Shown piece by piece: positions 17,606 through 26,991 of a DNA stretch of 64,000 nucleotides (within the stretch, counting starts at the first letter, position 1; every line of letters begins with the position of its first letter). The stretch comes from Rhizobium sp. NFR03 (GTDB taxonomy: Bacteria > Pseudomonadota > Alphaproteobacteria > Rhizobiales > Rhizobiaceae). The stretch is taken from NCBI RefSeq assembly GCF_900111275.1, contig NZ_FOGR01000004.1, forward strand, positions 186,001-250,000, given 5' to 3'. The notes below the pieces were generated by a model that was given only the letters and a program-made list of their open reading frames with translations, did not search any database and was not told where the DNA came from. Both the position numbers and the translations under genes were made by a program.

Positions 17606-18459
17606 GCGGAGGCTTCTCCCGGCAACGGCTTTTGGTAGACGATGGTGCTGCCGAAGCGGCGCACCTTGAACAGGCTGGAAATTCGGCTCATCGATTCCGA
17701 GTGGCCGAGGCAGATAAAGGCGCCCGGGCTCATCGTTTCATAAAATGCTTCGGCCGCCGCGCGCCGCGACATGTCATCGAAGTAGATGAGAAGGTTGCGA
17801 CAGAAGATGACGTCGACCCTGCTGAACCTTGCGAGATCGGCAGGTTCGTTCAGATTGGTCCGCACGAATTCGACCGAGTCCCTGAGGTCCTGGCAGATCT
17901 GCCAGTTCCCGTCCCGGAGCTTGGTAAAATACTTCTTCATCTGGTTCGGCGGAACGCCCTGCACGGATCGCGGCGAATAGATGCCCGTCTGCGCGCTGGC
18001 CAGGATCGTGGTATCGATATCGGACCCGAAGATCTCCACGTCGTACCGGTCGATATGTGCCCATTTCTCCATGAGGTGAATGGCGATGGAATACGGTTCT
18101 TCGCCGGATGAGCACGGCATGGACCAGATGCGGATCGGGTCGCCCGCCCGCTTGTAACGCACGACTTCCGCGAGAATGAAATCTGTCAGGCACTCGAACT
18201 GATAGGCTTCCCGGAAGAAGTAGGTCTCGTTGACCGTCATCAGATTGGTGAGGACCTGCGTTTCGCTGCCCGAGGGATTGAGCCGAAGCAGGCGGAAATA
18301 AGTGTTGAAGTCCTGGCTGTCGGTTGCGGAAATCCGGTCGGTCAGCCGGCGATCGACGAAGTAGCGCTTGCTGTCGTCGAAGTGGATGCCGGTCTTGCGA
18401 TAGAAATATTCCGAGAAGCGCGCAAAATCGTCCGGGGTGATGGCCTTGACCGCACTCAT
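17602..18459 (-). CDS. cheR: Chemoreceptor methyltransferase CheR
   Basis: S-adenosylmethionine-dependent methyltransferase of 285 residues that methylates glutamates on the receptors. The N-terminal helical domain is followed by the SAM-binding part with 'MPCSSGEEPYSIAIHL', 'FGSDIDTTIL' and 'DVIFCRNLLIYFD'. No TPR extension is present. The start overlaps the HEAT-protein stop by 4 bases. Together with CheB it would provide adaptation for the two MCP-type proteins encoded upstream. Confidence 0.93.
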   Translation of the reverse strand: MSAVKAITPDDFARFSEYFYRKTGIHFDDSKRYFVDRRLTDRISATDSQDFNTYFRLLRLNPSGSETQVLTNLMTVNETYFFREAYQFECLTDFILAEVVRYKRAGDPIRIWSMPCSSGEEPYSIAIHLMEKWAHIDRYDVEIFGSDIDTTILASAQTGIYSPRSVQGVPPNQMKKYFTKLRDGNWQICQDLRDSVEFVRTNLNEPADLARFSRVDVIFCRNLLIYFDDMSRRAAAEAFYETMSPGAFICLGHSESMSRISSLFKVRRFGSTIVYQKPLPGEASA

Positions 18460-19091
18460 GCAGCACTCCCGATCCGACGGAGTGCGTTTCCAGCCGAGAA
18501 GGTCACGAAGGGCTCATCGGGAAACCGCGCAATGGCCGCGCGCAGAGCAGGAACGGAGGACGTGGAACCGACCTCGTTGAGGAGATCGAGCGCCGTTCCG
18601 ACCACGTTGACATTGGTGTCCATGGTGATGACGGCGACGAGCCAATCCTCGACGGACGGGTGCCGCAGGGCTTCCAGCACGTTGACAAGGAAGATGCGGA
18701 CATCCGGGTCGGGGTCGTCGAGCAATGCTTCCATCCGCGGAGCGACATCCGTCGGCAGCTCCTTCAGAATGTCGATGGCGATGTTGCGCAATGCCGCGTC
18801 ATCGGACCGAAGAAGCGGCATCAGACCTTCGACGACGGCCTCACCCCCAAGCCGGGCGAGTTCGACCGCGATGACGTCCCGTGTCGAGCGATCGCTGTCG
18901 ATGACGAGATGCTGGCAGAGAACGTCGATGGCCGGTGTGCCGCCCTGAATACCGAGGCTTCGGACGGCGCCAAGGCGCACGGCGTGGTCCCCGCTCGTGA
19001 GACCTTCGACGAGTTCTGCAAACGATAGCTGCCCGTTCGGAGCGTCAGCGGCCTCGGAAGGCTCACGCGTTTTCGGTTTCATGATCGGCAT
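18456..19091 (-). CDS. HEAT-repeat protein between cheB and cheR
   Basis: About 211 residues built from repeated helix pairs: 'AVRLGAVRSLGIQGGTPAID', 'STRDVIAVELARLGGEAVVE', 'ALRNIAIDILKELPTDVAP' and 'DVRIFLVNVLEALRHPSVED'. Such HEAT/PBS-lyase-like repeats form curved scaffolds for protein binding. An in-frame ATG at 19082 is an alternative start. Its fixed place inside the che operon suggests a scaffold or regulator of the array. I know of no demonstrated function for this type of che-linked HEAT protein. Confidence 0.82.
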   Translation of the reverse strand: MPIMKPKTREPSEAADAPNGQLSFAELVEGLTSGDHAVRLGAVRSLGIQGGTPAIDVLCQHLVIDSDRSTRDVIAVELARLGGEAVVEGLMPLLRSDDAALRNIAIDILKELPTDVAPRMEALLDDPDPDVRIFLVNVLEALRHPSVEDWLVAVITMDTNVNVVGTALDLLNEVGSTSSVPALRAAIARFPDEPFVTFSAGNALRRIGSAA

Positions 19092-19111
19092 GGCGATCTA
19101 TCCTCTCCGGT

Positions 19112-20242
19112 TCATGATGCTCGGCCGATCCACTGCCGAATTTGTTGTGCGATCTTTCCGCTGGGAAGAACGCATTCGGCGCCGCCGCGCTTGATCAGCT
19201 CGGCCGGCATCCCGAAGATGATCGCTGTCTCGTCGCTCTCAGCGATCGTCCGTCCGCCGGCTTTCCGCAGATCCGTCATCGCCTGAGCACCGTCATGTCC
19301 CATTCCCGTCAGCTGGACGGCGATGATCTTTTCGGCCGGAACCAGTTCCGCCGCCGTTTGCACCAGAAGTTCGACGGAGGGATGCCAGGTATGAACTGGC
19401 GACTCGGGACGATTGATGATGACGAGCTTGCTGCCGCGCTGCGCAACGACCATGTCGGTGCCGCCCCGTGCAATGTAGATATTTCCCGGTCGCAGTTCCT
19501 CCATGCTCGCCCCTTCGCGGACCTCCAGCGGGCAGAGCCCGTTCAGCCGGGAAGCCAGCGACGCGGTGAACGATGGCGGCATGTGCTGTGCGACCAGCAC
19601 AGGCCATGGCAGGTTGGCCGGCAAGAATGGCAGGATCTCCTCAAGCGTGCGTGGGCCACCTGTGGAAACGCCGATCAACACGAGGCCGAACGGGCTGCCG
19701 CTGACCGGATAGGTCCGCTTGCGAGGTGTCGCGTCCTTGACGAGGGAGGCTCGTGCAGACGCCGCGGCCGATGCGGAAGCAGATACTGGTGCCGATGCCG
19801 ATGCCGGTACTGCCTTATAGCGATCGCCGCGCCCGGGACGTCCCCGGATACGTGCCTCGGAGGCCGCCCTCACCTTCTGAACGATGCTGCTGGAAATCGC
19901 GTCGATCGACAGCGAGATCGTTCCGCCGGGTTTGGCAATGTAGTCCACGGCCCCGAGCGCCAGAGCCTCCAGCGTTGCCAGTGCTCCCCGTTCCGTCAGG
20001 GACGACACCATGACGGTCGGCGTTGGCCGCTCCGTCATGATATGCGCCAGAGCCGTCAGCCCGTCCATTTCGGGCATGTTGATATCGAGCGTCACGACAT
20101 CGGGCTTGAAGAAGGACAACTCCGTCAAGGCCTCCCGCCCCGTGCGGGCGATCTGCACCTCGAAACCTTCCGCTTTCAGCAGCGTCGTCAGATGCTTTCG
20201 CATCAGCGCGGAATCATCCACGACAAGAACCTTCAGTGGCAT
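19112..20242 (-). CDS. cheB: Chemotaxis response regulator methylesterase CheB
   Basis: Protein of 376 residues with an N-terminal receiver (Asp in 'VTLDINMPEMDG', Lys in 'YIAKPGG') and a C-terminal methylesterase/deamidase. Catalytic residues are visible as Ser in 'IGVSTGGPRTL', His in 'AQHMPPSFT' and Asp in 'GMGHDGAQAM'. The linker (about 140-180) is Ala/Ser-rich and longer than usual. It removes methyl groups from receptors when phosphorylated by CheA. It follows the triple-CheW gene by 8 bases. Confidence 0.94.
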   Translation of the reverse strand: MPLKVLVVDDSALMRKHLTTLLKAEGFEVQIARTGREALTELSFFKPDVVTLDINMPEMDGLTALAHIMTERPTPTVMVSSLTERGALATLEALALGAVDYIAKPGGTISLSIDAISSSIVQKVRAASEARIRGRPGRGDRYKAVPASASAPVSASASAAASARASLVKDATPRKRTYPVSGSPFGLVLIGVSTGGPRTLEEILPFLPANLPWPVLVAQHMPPSFTASLASRLNGLCPLEVREGASMEELRPGNIYIARGGTDMVVAQRGSKLVIINRPESPVHTWHPSVELLVQTAAELVPAEKIIAVQLTGMGHDGAQAMTDLRKAGGRTIAESDETAIIFGMPAELIKRGGAECVLPSGKIAQQIRQWIGRAS

Positions 20243-20250
20243 CTGCTCGA

Positions 20251-21795
20251 CTACGCCTCCAGATCCGCGAGTTCCGTCTCCGAGAGGAGAGCATCGGGAT
20301 CCATCAACATAATCATGCGCTTCTGCTTCTCGAGGTTCGCGACGCGTCCGAGGATGCGGTGCTGGTCCGACGAGAGCCGGGGCGAGCGTTCGATTGCGTT
20401 CCGCGGAATTTTCAGAACCTCCGTCACGCTATCCACGATGAAGCCGGTCCGCCGGCCGTTCAGCGCGTAGACCATGATACGCTGGCGGTCGTTCCGCTCG
20501 ATGTCCTCGAGGTTCAGCCGCCGACGCTGGTCGATGACCGGGAGAACGGCGCCGCGAAGGTTGATGACGCCCTCCACGAAGGACGGTGCCGTGGGAACCC
20601 GCGTCAGGCTTTCCGGAATCCGCACGATCTCGTGCACCGCGGCGATCGGTACGCCGAACTCCTCGCTGCCGAGGCGGAAAACGACGACCTGCTCTTCGTC
20701 CTCCGCGATATCATGCTCGTCCATCTCGCTGTCGGCGTCGATCATGTCCGTCTCCATAGCGCTTGCCTTGGCCAGCGCGGTTTTCATGGCGGCATTGGCG
20801 AACATCCGGTCGGTATCGAGGATCGAAACGAGCCGCTTGCCACCGTCCAGACGGCAGACAGCCGATATCTCCTCAAGTCCGCCACGACTCGCGAGGATGG
20901 CCGGGAGCGTTTCGACCTGACCGCGCGGGACCCGCAGGACCTCGTCCACACTGTCGGCAACGACGCCGACGGCCTGGCCTTCGCCGAGCCCGAGAACGAT
21001 GATGCGCTGGTCCTCGTTCTCCTGCTTTTCCGGAAGACCAAGGAGAACCCGCAGCGACACGAGCGGCAAAAGCCTTTCCCGCAGGGTCATGAGGCCGAGC
21101 ACGTGCAAAGGCGCGTTGGGGATCGCCACCACCCGCTCCGGCATCTGGACGATTTCCTGAACGGCGGCGATATCCGCCGCATATTCCTGGCCTTCCACGG
21201 TGAAGGAGACGAGCTGGATCTCGTCGGCATCGATCTCTTCCTCGTCGTCGCCCGCCGCCGACGAAATATCGCCCGCGATAGCGACGTCGGATATACGGCC
21301 ATCCATGGGCGTTCCCACGAATTCACGGGCGATCAGCTGGGCGAAGTCGAGAATCATGATCATCTCGCCATTCGGCAGCTTGACCACGCCCGTCAGAAGA
21401 CGGGCATCGACACTGGCGCCGATCGCCGTTGCCGGCTCGATATCAGCCTCATCGACGGCGATTACGCTGGCAACACGATCGACCACAAAGCCGAGCGGCG
21501 TCCCGAGATTGATGACGAGCGCGCGCGTGGCATCCGTGTCCTCGATGTCCGCAAGCCCGAAGATCCGGCGGAGATTGACGATCGGAAGGATACGGCCGCG
21601 CAGATTTGCGAGACCGAGGAGCGAGGGAGGCGCAAGGGGGACCTGCGCCAGATTGGGCACGCGGATGATTTCCTGAACCGGCGCCATGGGCGCCGCGAAA
21701 ATCTCTCCCTCAACCGAGAAGGTGACGAACTGATTGCTGTTCGTCTCGATCTCGGGCGTGTCTTCCATGTCCGAGGTGACCTGATCAAATGACAT
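20251..21795 (-). CDS. Coupling protein with three CheW domains
   Basis: Protein of 514 residues made of three consecutive CheW domains at about 22-158, 193-333 and 368-503. Each begins with the 'VxF.l...f..pi..V.EI...P' strand pattern and carries an 'L.gL.nLRg.iLP' segment ('GLANLRGRILPI', 'GLMTLRERLLPL', 'GVINLRGAVLPV'). The linkers are acidic ('DDEEEIDADE', 'DEHDIAEDEE'). A normal CheW has one such domain of about 150 residues that bridges a receptor and CheA. Three in one chain could link several receptor or kinase units. It is encoded 12 bases after the tandem receptor gene. Confidence 0.93.
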   Translation of the reverse strand: MSFDQVTSDMEDTPEIETNSNQFVTFSVEGEIFAAPMAPVQEIIRVPNLAQVPLAPPSLLGLANLRGRILPIVNLRRIFGLADIEDTDATRALVINLGTPLGFVVDRVASVIAVDEADIEPATAIGASVDARLLTGVVKLPNGEMIMILDFAQLIAREFVGTPMDGRISDVAIAGDISSAAGDDEEEIDADEIQLVSFTVEGQEYAADIAAVQEIVQMPERVVAIPNAPLHVLGLMTLRERLLPLVSLRVLLGLPEKQENEDQRIIVLGLGEGQAVGVVADSVDEVLRVPRGQVETLPAILASRGGLEEISAVCRLDGGKRLVSILDTDRMFANAAMKTALAKASAMETDMIDADSEMDEHDIAEDEEQVVVFRLGSEEFGVPIAAVHEIVRIPESLTRVPTAPSFVEGVINLRGAVLPVIDQRRRLNLEDIERNDRQRIMVYALNGRRTGFIVDSVTEVLKIPRNAIERSPRLSSDQHRILGRVANLEKQKRMIMLMDPDALLSETELADLEA

Positions 21796-21807
21796 CGTGC
21801 GATCCGA

Positions 21808-23742
21808 TCAGGCTACGGTCTGCAGTTCGTCGGCGAGCGAGGCAATTTCCTCGACGGCCCGAACAAGTTCCTCCGCACCCTGGGACTGCTGGCGTGCAGC
21901 CGTCGATGCTTCGTCAGCCGCGCGTTCCGACTGCTGGGCAGCCGCAGAGATCTGGTCGATGCCCAGCTTCGTCTGAGCGATGGCGGCAGCAATCTCGGTG
22001 GCGCTGGCGAGAATTTCCACGGCGCCGTTCTGCACGTCCGCAACTTCGACTTCGATGGCCATCAGGTTTGCCGTCGTGGTCTTGGCTTTCTCGACTTCAC
22101 CGAGAGCCGCTTCGACCATCTCGTCCAGATCACGGCTCACGGCATGGATCTGGTCCTGCACGGCCTTGACGAGATCCTTGATCCGGTCGGCATTCTCGGC
22201 GGAATCGCGGGCGAGATTGCGGATGTCGGTGGCAACGACGGCGAAGCCCTTGCCGAATTCGCCGGCACGTGCGGCTTCGATCGAACCGTTGACGGCCAGC
22301 ATGTTTGTCTGAACCGAGACGGTGGCGATCGCTTCGACGATCTTGTCGATACGGCGGGAGACGACGGCGAGATCCTTGACCTGACCGATGCTGATGCGGG
22401 TCGAGGTCGCCGAGTTCTGGATGCCGCCGATCAGCGCGTCGACCGACGTCTTGTTGCGTTCCAGCAGGTTCTTCATCGCGGTCAGGCGATCGACGCTTTC
22501 GGTCGCGCGCCCTTGAGCGATTTCCAGCCCACGCTCGATCTGGCCCATGGCGGCAGCAGATTCGGCGGTTGCGGATGCGGAGGCCTGCGAGCCGCGGCGG
22601 ATTTCATCGAGAGCGGTCTGCACCTGGCTCGACGAGCGGTTGATCTCCTGGATGGCCGACGACAGTTCTTCGGACGACGAGGCCATTTCCTCGGAGCTCT
22701 TGGAGATATCGGTCGAGTTCTTCAGGTCTTCGGCAAGCTCGGTCAAAACCTGCGCGGTCTGCTCGCACTGTGCCAGCGCCTGCGACTGTTCCTGTACCGA
22801 CTTTGCCGATTCCTCGGCGGCGGCGGACTGTTCCTCGGCGGCGGCAGCGATCTCTTCGGAACCTTTCAGAGCCTGAAGAGCGGCTGCGTTCGACTGGACG
22901 GCGCCGGCAGCGATCTCGCGGATGCCGGTAACGACCTGGATCGCGTCGAGCCGGATCTGTTCCAGCTGCTCGGAAACGAGCTTGCTCTTCTCGATTTCGC
23001 CGTTGATCGCTTCGGCCGATGTGTTGATGCCGGAGGTGATGCTCTTCACATCGACCTGGATCTGGCCGACGAGATCGGCGATCTGCTTGGCCGACTTCTC
23101 GGACGTCTCTGCGAGCGTGCGCACTTCGTCTGCCACCACGGCAAAACCCTTGCCGTGCTTGCCGGCGCGCGCTGCCTCGATAGCGGCGTTGAGAGCGAGC
23201 AGGTTGGTCTGGTCGGCGATGCGGCCGACGGCCTTGACGATATCGCCGATGTTGGCAGCCTGCTTCTCAAGCTCGGCGATCAGTTCGACGGAGGCTTTCT
23301 GCCGTGCAGCGGCAACGCCAACGTTTGCAATCAGTGCGCCGACTTCGTTGCTCGTCCGCAGAACGATCGCCTGCGTGCTTTCCATCTTCGCCTGGCCTAT
23401 TTCGGAGGCGCGCATCTGGCGGGTGATCGAGTCACCCATCTGGCGGCAGGCGACGAGCGACTCTTGGGCCGCATTGGAAGCCTCCGTGGCGCCCGCTGCG
23501 ATCTGGTCGGAAGCGCGCTTCAGTTCTTCTGCAGCCGACGCGGCTTCATTGATGCCCGCAGCGATCTCGGCCGTAGCCGCTGCAATGCGCTCCGCAGCCT
23601 GCTGCTGCTTGGCGAGGGTGCGGGCGCGCTTGCGCTGCTGGTCGGCGTCGCGGGAGGTGGACGCGCCGGCGGCACGCGTCGGCGCCGGGCCGGCCATCGC
23701 GTCGCTGATCTGCTTCTGGTATTTCTTAACGAGTGTCATCAA
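21808..23742 (-). CDS. Cytoplasmic chemoreceptor with two tandem signalling hairpins
   Basis: Protein of 644 residues, almost entirely coiled-coil and without any membrane segment, signal peptide or recognisable ligand-binding domain. The MCP hairpin-tip motif occurs twice: '[20 protein letters not shown]' from residue 188 and '[20 protein letters not shown]' from residue 488, exactly 300 residues apart. The first 45 residues are charged and probably disordered. A standard MCP has one tip. It starts the main che operon. The soluble nature fits the ParA gene at the far end. The next ATG two bases into the frame (MTLVKKY) is an equally good start. Confidence 0.92.
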   Translation of the reverse strand: MMTLVKKYQKQISDAMAGPAPTRAAGASTSRDADQQRKRARTLAKQQQAAERIAAATAEIAAGINEAASAAEELKRASDQIAAGATEASNAAQESLVACRQMGDSITRQMRASEIGQAKMESTQAIVLRTSNEVGALIANVGVAAARQKASVELIAELEKQAANIGDIVKAVGRIADQTNLLALNAAIEAARAGKHGKGFAVVADEVRTLAETSEKSAKQIADLVGQIQVDVKSITSGINTSAEAINGEIEKSKLVSEQLEQIRLDAIQVVTGIREIAAGAVQSNAAALQALKGSEEIAAAAEEQSAAAEESAKSVQEQSQALAQCEQTAQVLTELAEDLKNSTDISKSSEEMASSSEELSSAIQEINRSSSQVQTALDEIRRGSQASASATAESAAAMGQIERGLEIAQGRATESVDRLTAMKNLLERNKTSVDALIGGIQNSATSTRISIGQVKDLAVVSRRIDKIVEAIATVSVQTNMLAVNGSIEAARAGEFGKGFAVVATDIRNLARDSAENADRIKDLVKAVQDQIHAVSRDLDEMVEAALGEVEKAKTTTANLMAIEVEVADVQNGAVEILASATEIAAAIAQTKLGIDQISAAAQQSERAADEASTAARQQSQGAEELVRAVEEIASLADELQTVA

Positions 23743-23957
23743 TGTCTCCGCCGGGGTAAACCTATGAAAGGCAGGCGGAGGTTTTCCATCAGAGCTTGTG
23801 CGAGATTGGATTTCTGTTCGTTAGCTGATTGAGGCCGGTCTTATATTGCGTTCTGGCAATACATGTTCACCTGAGCGATAGAACGCGGCTCTCGCCGAGG
23901 CTCGTGCGCACGACAGCCAGAATCGGAAAACGCCGCAGCGAAGCGGCGGTTTTCCGA

Positions 23958-25277
23958 TCAGAAAAGCTCGATGCTGACGACGGCCGCAGCCGCGGAACCG
24001 CCATTTCCAAGCACTGCGCTGTGGATGTCGCGCTGCTCGCGCATGACATAGGACGAGGCGAGCCTGTCGAGCCTTTCGGTCAACATTTCGACCTGCCGGA
24101 TGGTGGACGGCGTTGCCAGACCCTCACGCACTTCGCCTACATGCACCTCGACCTCCTGAGCCATCGAGGTAATCTGCTCGATCTGCTGGCGCACGATATC
24201 CTGGAACTGGATGCTGCCCATCATCGCCATGATCGGCTGAGCGATGTCCTCATTCTCGGCCTTCACGCGGCCGAGAACTTCACGCTGATGCTGGAGAAGC
24301 AGGACCAGATTGGTTGTCAGAAGACCCAGCGCGTCCGTGACCCGGCCCATGGCGAGCGTCTCGGTATCCTGCCGCTTCTGCGACTGCTCTCTCAGATCCG
24401 CGCTGACGGACGACATCAGCCCGGATACCCGCTCGTGGACGTTGTCGGCGAGATGCTGAACCTCGCCAGCGAGCGAGCGGATTTCGTGGGCGATGACGGC
24501 GAAGCCCTTCCCGAGATCGCCGACACGCGCAGCCTCGATCGAGACGTTGAGTGACAACATCGTCGTCTGTCGCGCGATCTGCTGGACGCCGTCGAGAACC
24601 TGCAGAACGCTATCGGTTTCCGCTGCCAGCTTGGACTGGAAAGCAATGGCATCCTGGGAGGACTGTTTCTGTTCGTCTCCCAGATTGACCAGATGCTGCC
24701 GGCAGCCGGACAACTGATCCTCGATGCGTCTGAGAATGCGCTCCGAACTATCGCTCGAACCAGCGCTCTGCAAAAACCCCATGAGTGTCGTGACACGCTG
24801 GTCGACATCGAGGAGGCTCTTCAGAAGGCTCTCCGCGGCATCCTGACTCACGGTCGTGACGGAATGGAGCTGGCGCTTCAGAAGATCGACATAAGCGGGA
24901 TACTCCGCGAGCTGTGCGACGATCCGATCGATGTCGCCCGTCGACGGCTCCGTGTTGCCGCCTCTTTCCGACAGCGCCGTGTGGAAATCGACCACATTAT
25001 CCACGCGATCCTCCCGCTCTGCCACGAGACTCGTCGTCGCCGTGCTTTCGGCGTTCGCATCCGGATCCGTCGCGGAAGTGGCATGCGTGCCTGCGTTCGC
25101 CCGCGCTGTGCGACTTCCAACAACCTGACCTACACGGAACGCTGCCACGAGAAGGCCTCCGATGGAGAAGACCAGCAGCGGGAGTGGTGTCTGCTGAAAC
25201 AGCAATCCGCAAGCAGCAAACGTGCCTGCAAGCACTGCGAGAACCACCGTTCTGCGTTCTGATCGTAAAAGCATCAT
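23958..25277 (-). CDS. Membrane-anchored MCP-like chemoreceptor
   Basis: About 439 residues. Two hydrophobic segments close to the N-terminus ('[17 protein letters not shown]' and '[16 protein letters not shown]') form a hairpin in the membrane with almost no periplasmic loop, so the protein probably senses something inside the cell or in the membrane. A long helical part follows, with one signalling tip, '[20 protein letters not shown]', at about residue 245. The C-terminal half, with '[15 protein letters not shown]', resembles MCP-like proteins rather than canonical receptors, and there is no CheR-binding pentapeptide at the end. The start was placed at MMLLRSE; a longer reading adds an Arg/Pro-rich stretch and overlaps the cheY gene. 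Confidence 0.8.
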   Translation of the reverse strand: MMLLRSERRTVVLAVLAGTFAACGLLFQQTPLPLLVFSIGGLLVAAFRVGQVVGSRTARANAGTHATSATDPDANAESTATTSLVAEREDRVDNVVDFHTALSERGGNTEPSTGDIDRIVAQLAEYPAYVDLLKRQLHSVTTVSQDAAESLLKSLLDVDQRVTTLMGFLQSAGSSDSSERILRRIEDQLSGCRQHLVNLGDEQKQSSQDAIAFQSKLAAETDSVLQVLDGVQQIARQTTMLSLNVSIEAARVGDLGKGFAVIAHEIRSLAGEVQHLADNVHERVSGLMSSVSADLREQSQKRQDTETLAMGRVTDALGLLTTNLVLLLQHQREVLGRVKAENEDIAQPIMAMMGSIQFQDIVRQQIEQITSMAQEVEVHVGEVREGLATPSTIRQVEMLTERLDRLASSYVMREQRDIHSAVLGNGGSAAAAVVSIELF

Positions 25278-25327
25278 TCTGGAAATTTCCGGCTGGCGTG
25301 GACGCGGCGACGGGACAAGGCGCTGTC

Positions 25328-25696
25328 TCAGGCAACCATGACCTGGCGAACAACTTGCAGCAACGCTGCCGGATCGACCGGTTTCACGAGCCAACCCGTC
25401 GCGCCGGCTGCCTTTGCCGCTGCGCGCTTGTCCTGTTGCGAGTCTGTCGTCAGAACGAGCATGGGCGTGAAGCGGGTCGCAGGAAGCTTCCGCAGCCGGG
25501 AAATGAGCTCGACGCCGTGCATGCCCGGCATGTGGTAATCGGTGATCACCAGCGAAGGCGCCAGCCCGCGCGTGACGCTGTCGAGCGCCTCCTGAGCATG
25601 CGATGCTGTTTTAAACGCAAGGCCGGCCTTCGTCAGAATGCTGGAAAGGCTTGCAAGCATCGTGGTTGAATCGTCAACAAGCAGAATAGGCTTCAT
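25328..25696 (-). CDS. CheY-like single-domain response regulator
   Basis: Receiver protein of 122 residues with '[13 protein letters not shown]', the phosphoacceptor Asp in '[12 protein letters not shown]', 'VLTTDS' and 'WLVKPVDP'. The start at 25696 is backed by GAGGAG 6 bases upstream; the much longer open frame upstream is not convincing. The gene lies 50 bases before the membrane-anchored receptor and probably shares its mRNA, as the first gene of the signalling run. It is distinct in sequence from the CheY at 17234. Confidence 0.9.
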   Translation of the reverse strand: MKPILLVDDSTTMLASLSSILTKAGLAFKTASHAQEALDSVTRGLAPSLVITDYHMPGMHGVELISRLRKLPATRFTPMLVLTTDSQQDKRAAAKAAGATGWLVKPVDPAALLQVVRQVMVA

Positions 25697-25980
25697 CGTC
25701 GTCTCCTCATCGGTCTCGTCTTCAAGCACGGGACCGTGGCTCTCCCGCATAAGCGGAAGATGCAGGCGGAGCCGTGCTGACCGGCACAACTGCCGGCGAA
25801 TGGAGCCAGTGATGCGTTTCAATGATTGATGATTGCTTATGTTCGTGAGAAGCAGCTTTGTTTCCTGCACTTGCGATGTAGTGTTGCGCATCAGCGATTG
25901 GCTGAATGCTCGTTCCGAGCGCCGCCGCCATCGATCCGGAAGAACACAGGCGCAATCCCGCGTTCCAGCTGAAAAGTGCG

Positions 25981-26991
25981 TTATCGCTCGTTCTCTGAAA
26001 GGATCGTGCCTGAAACGGATGGTTGGCGAGGGGGAACCTTCCCACCGTGGTCCCTGGCACGCCGGGCCTCGGCAGGTGACAGGCCGAATGCCTTCTTGAA
26101 ACTCTGGCCAAAGGCCGCGTAGGACCCGAACCCCCATGTCTCGGCAACTGCCTTCAGGGGAATCTCGACGTTTGAAACGACCATCTCGTGAGCCCGGCTG
26201 AGCCGAAGAAGCCGCTGGTAGTCCGTGATGGTCTGTCCGGTGACCGACTGAAAAGCGTATTGGAGCGTGCGTTTGCTCACGGAACTGAGGTCTGCGAGCA
26301 CTTGGGGCGCGATATGACGGTGAGGGTTTCCGTGAATGTGGTTCAGGGCACGCTTGACGTGCCGCGGCGCGATCGTCGGCAGGTCGTCGCTAAGCACGGC
26401 TAGGTAATTATTGGGAAAAAGCTGGAGAAAACAATCGACGATCAGGTTCCGCAGGCTTTCGTTACGCGAGGCAAGGAACGTTTTCGTCCTGAGGATCGGC
26501 GCGGCGGGCAGAACTTGCAACTGGTCTCGCAGAATATCCAGATTCTCCAGATCCCCATCCGGAAAGCTTACGAATTCGAGGCTTCGCTCGACCGGTCTGT
26601 CCAGCAGAACGGAGAGACGTTTTTGAAAGAGCGCGGTGGGAATGCTCACCGAGATATATTCGCAATCACCGCTTAGCTGCAGTGTCTCCGGCTGTCCTGC
26701 CGGTAGAGCGACGATGCTATGCGGCTCGCCAGCGCCATACGGCCGCTGCCGCAGAAAGCCATCTGTGTAACAGAAGAGGAAGAACTTTCGTTCGGATTGT
26801 GGATGGGCCGTAATCTCAAGCCGACCCTTAAGATGATGGCATTCTATCAAAACGTCATCGATATCCAATCGGTATACGATCACCGAGACCCCATCACCCG
26901 AAAAGGTGAGCAGGGAGCGCTTCTGGGGATTTCCTCCGGGCGAATTCGGACCATTGTCCTGTTCGCTGAATATGCCGATGTTCCTAAACAC
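25981..26991 (-). CDS. AraC-family transcriptional regulator
   Basis: Protein of 336 residues. The C-terminal third has the two helix-turn-helix units of this family: 'PQVLADLSSVSKRTLQYAFQ' and 'LKAVAETWGFGSYAAFGQSFKKAFGLSPAE'. The N-terminal 200 residues would be the ligand-binding domain but show no motif I recognise. The longest frame begins at a GTG, and no in-frame ATG follows closely, so the exact start is uncertain. It stands between the CheY gene and a long intergenic region, and could control either the signalling operon or poxB. Confidence 0.85.
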   Translation of the reverse strand: MFRNIGIFSEQDNGPNSPGGNPQKRSLLTFSGDGVSVIVYRLDIDDVLIECHHLKGRLEITAHPQSERKFFLFCYTDGFLRQRPYGAGEPHSIVALPAGQPETLQLSGDCEYISVSIPTALFQKRLSVLLDRPVERSLEFVSFPDGDLENLDILRDQLQVLPAAPILRTKTFLASRNESLRNLIVDCFLQLFPNNYLAVLSDDLPTIAPRHVKRALNHIHGNPHRHIAPQVLADLSSVSKRTLQYAFQSVTGQTITDYQRLLRLSRAHEMVVSNVEIPLKAVAETWGFGSYAAFGQSFKKAFGLSPAEARRARDHGGKVPPRQPSVSGTILSENER

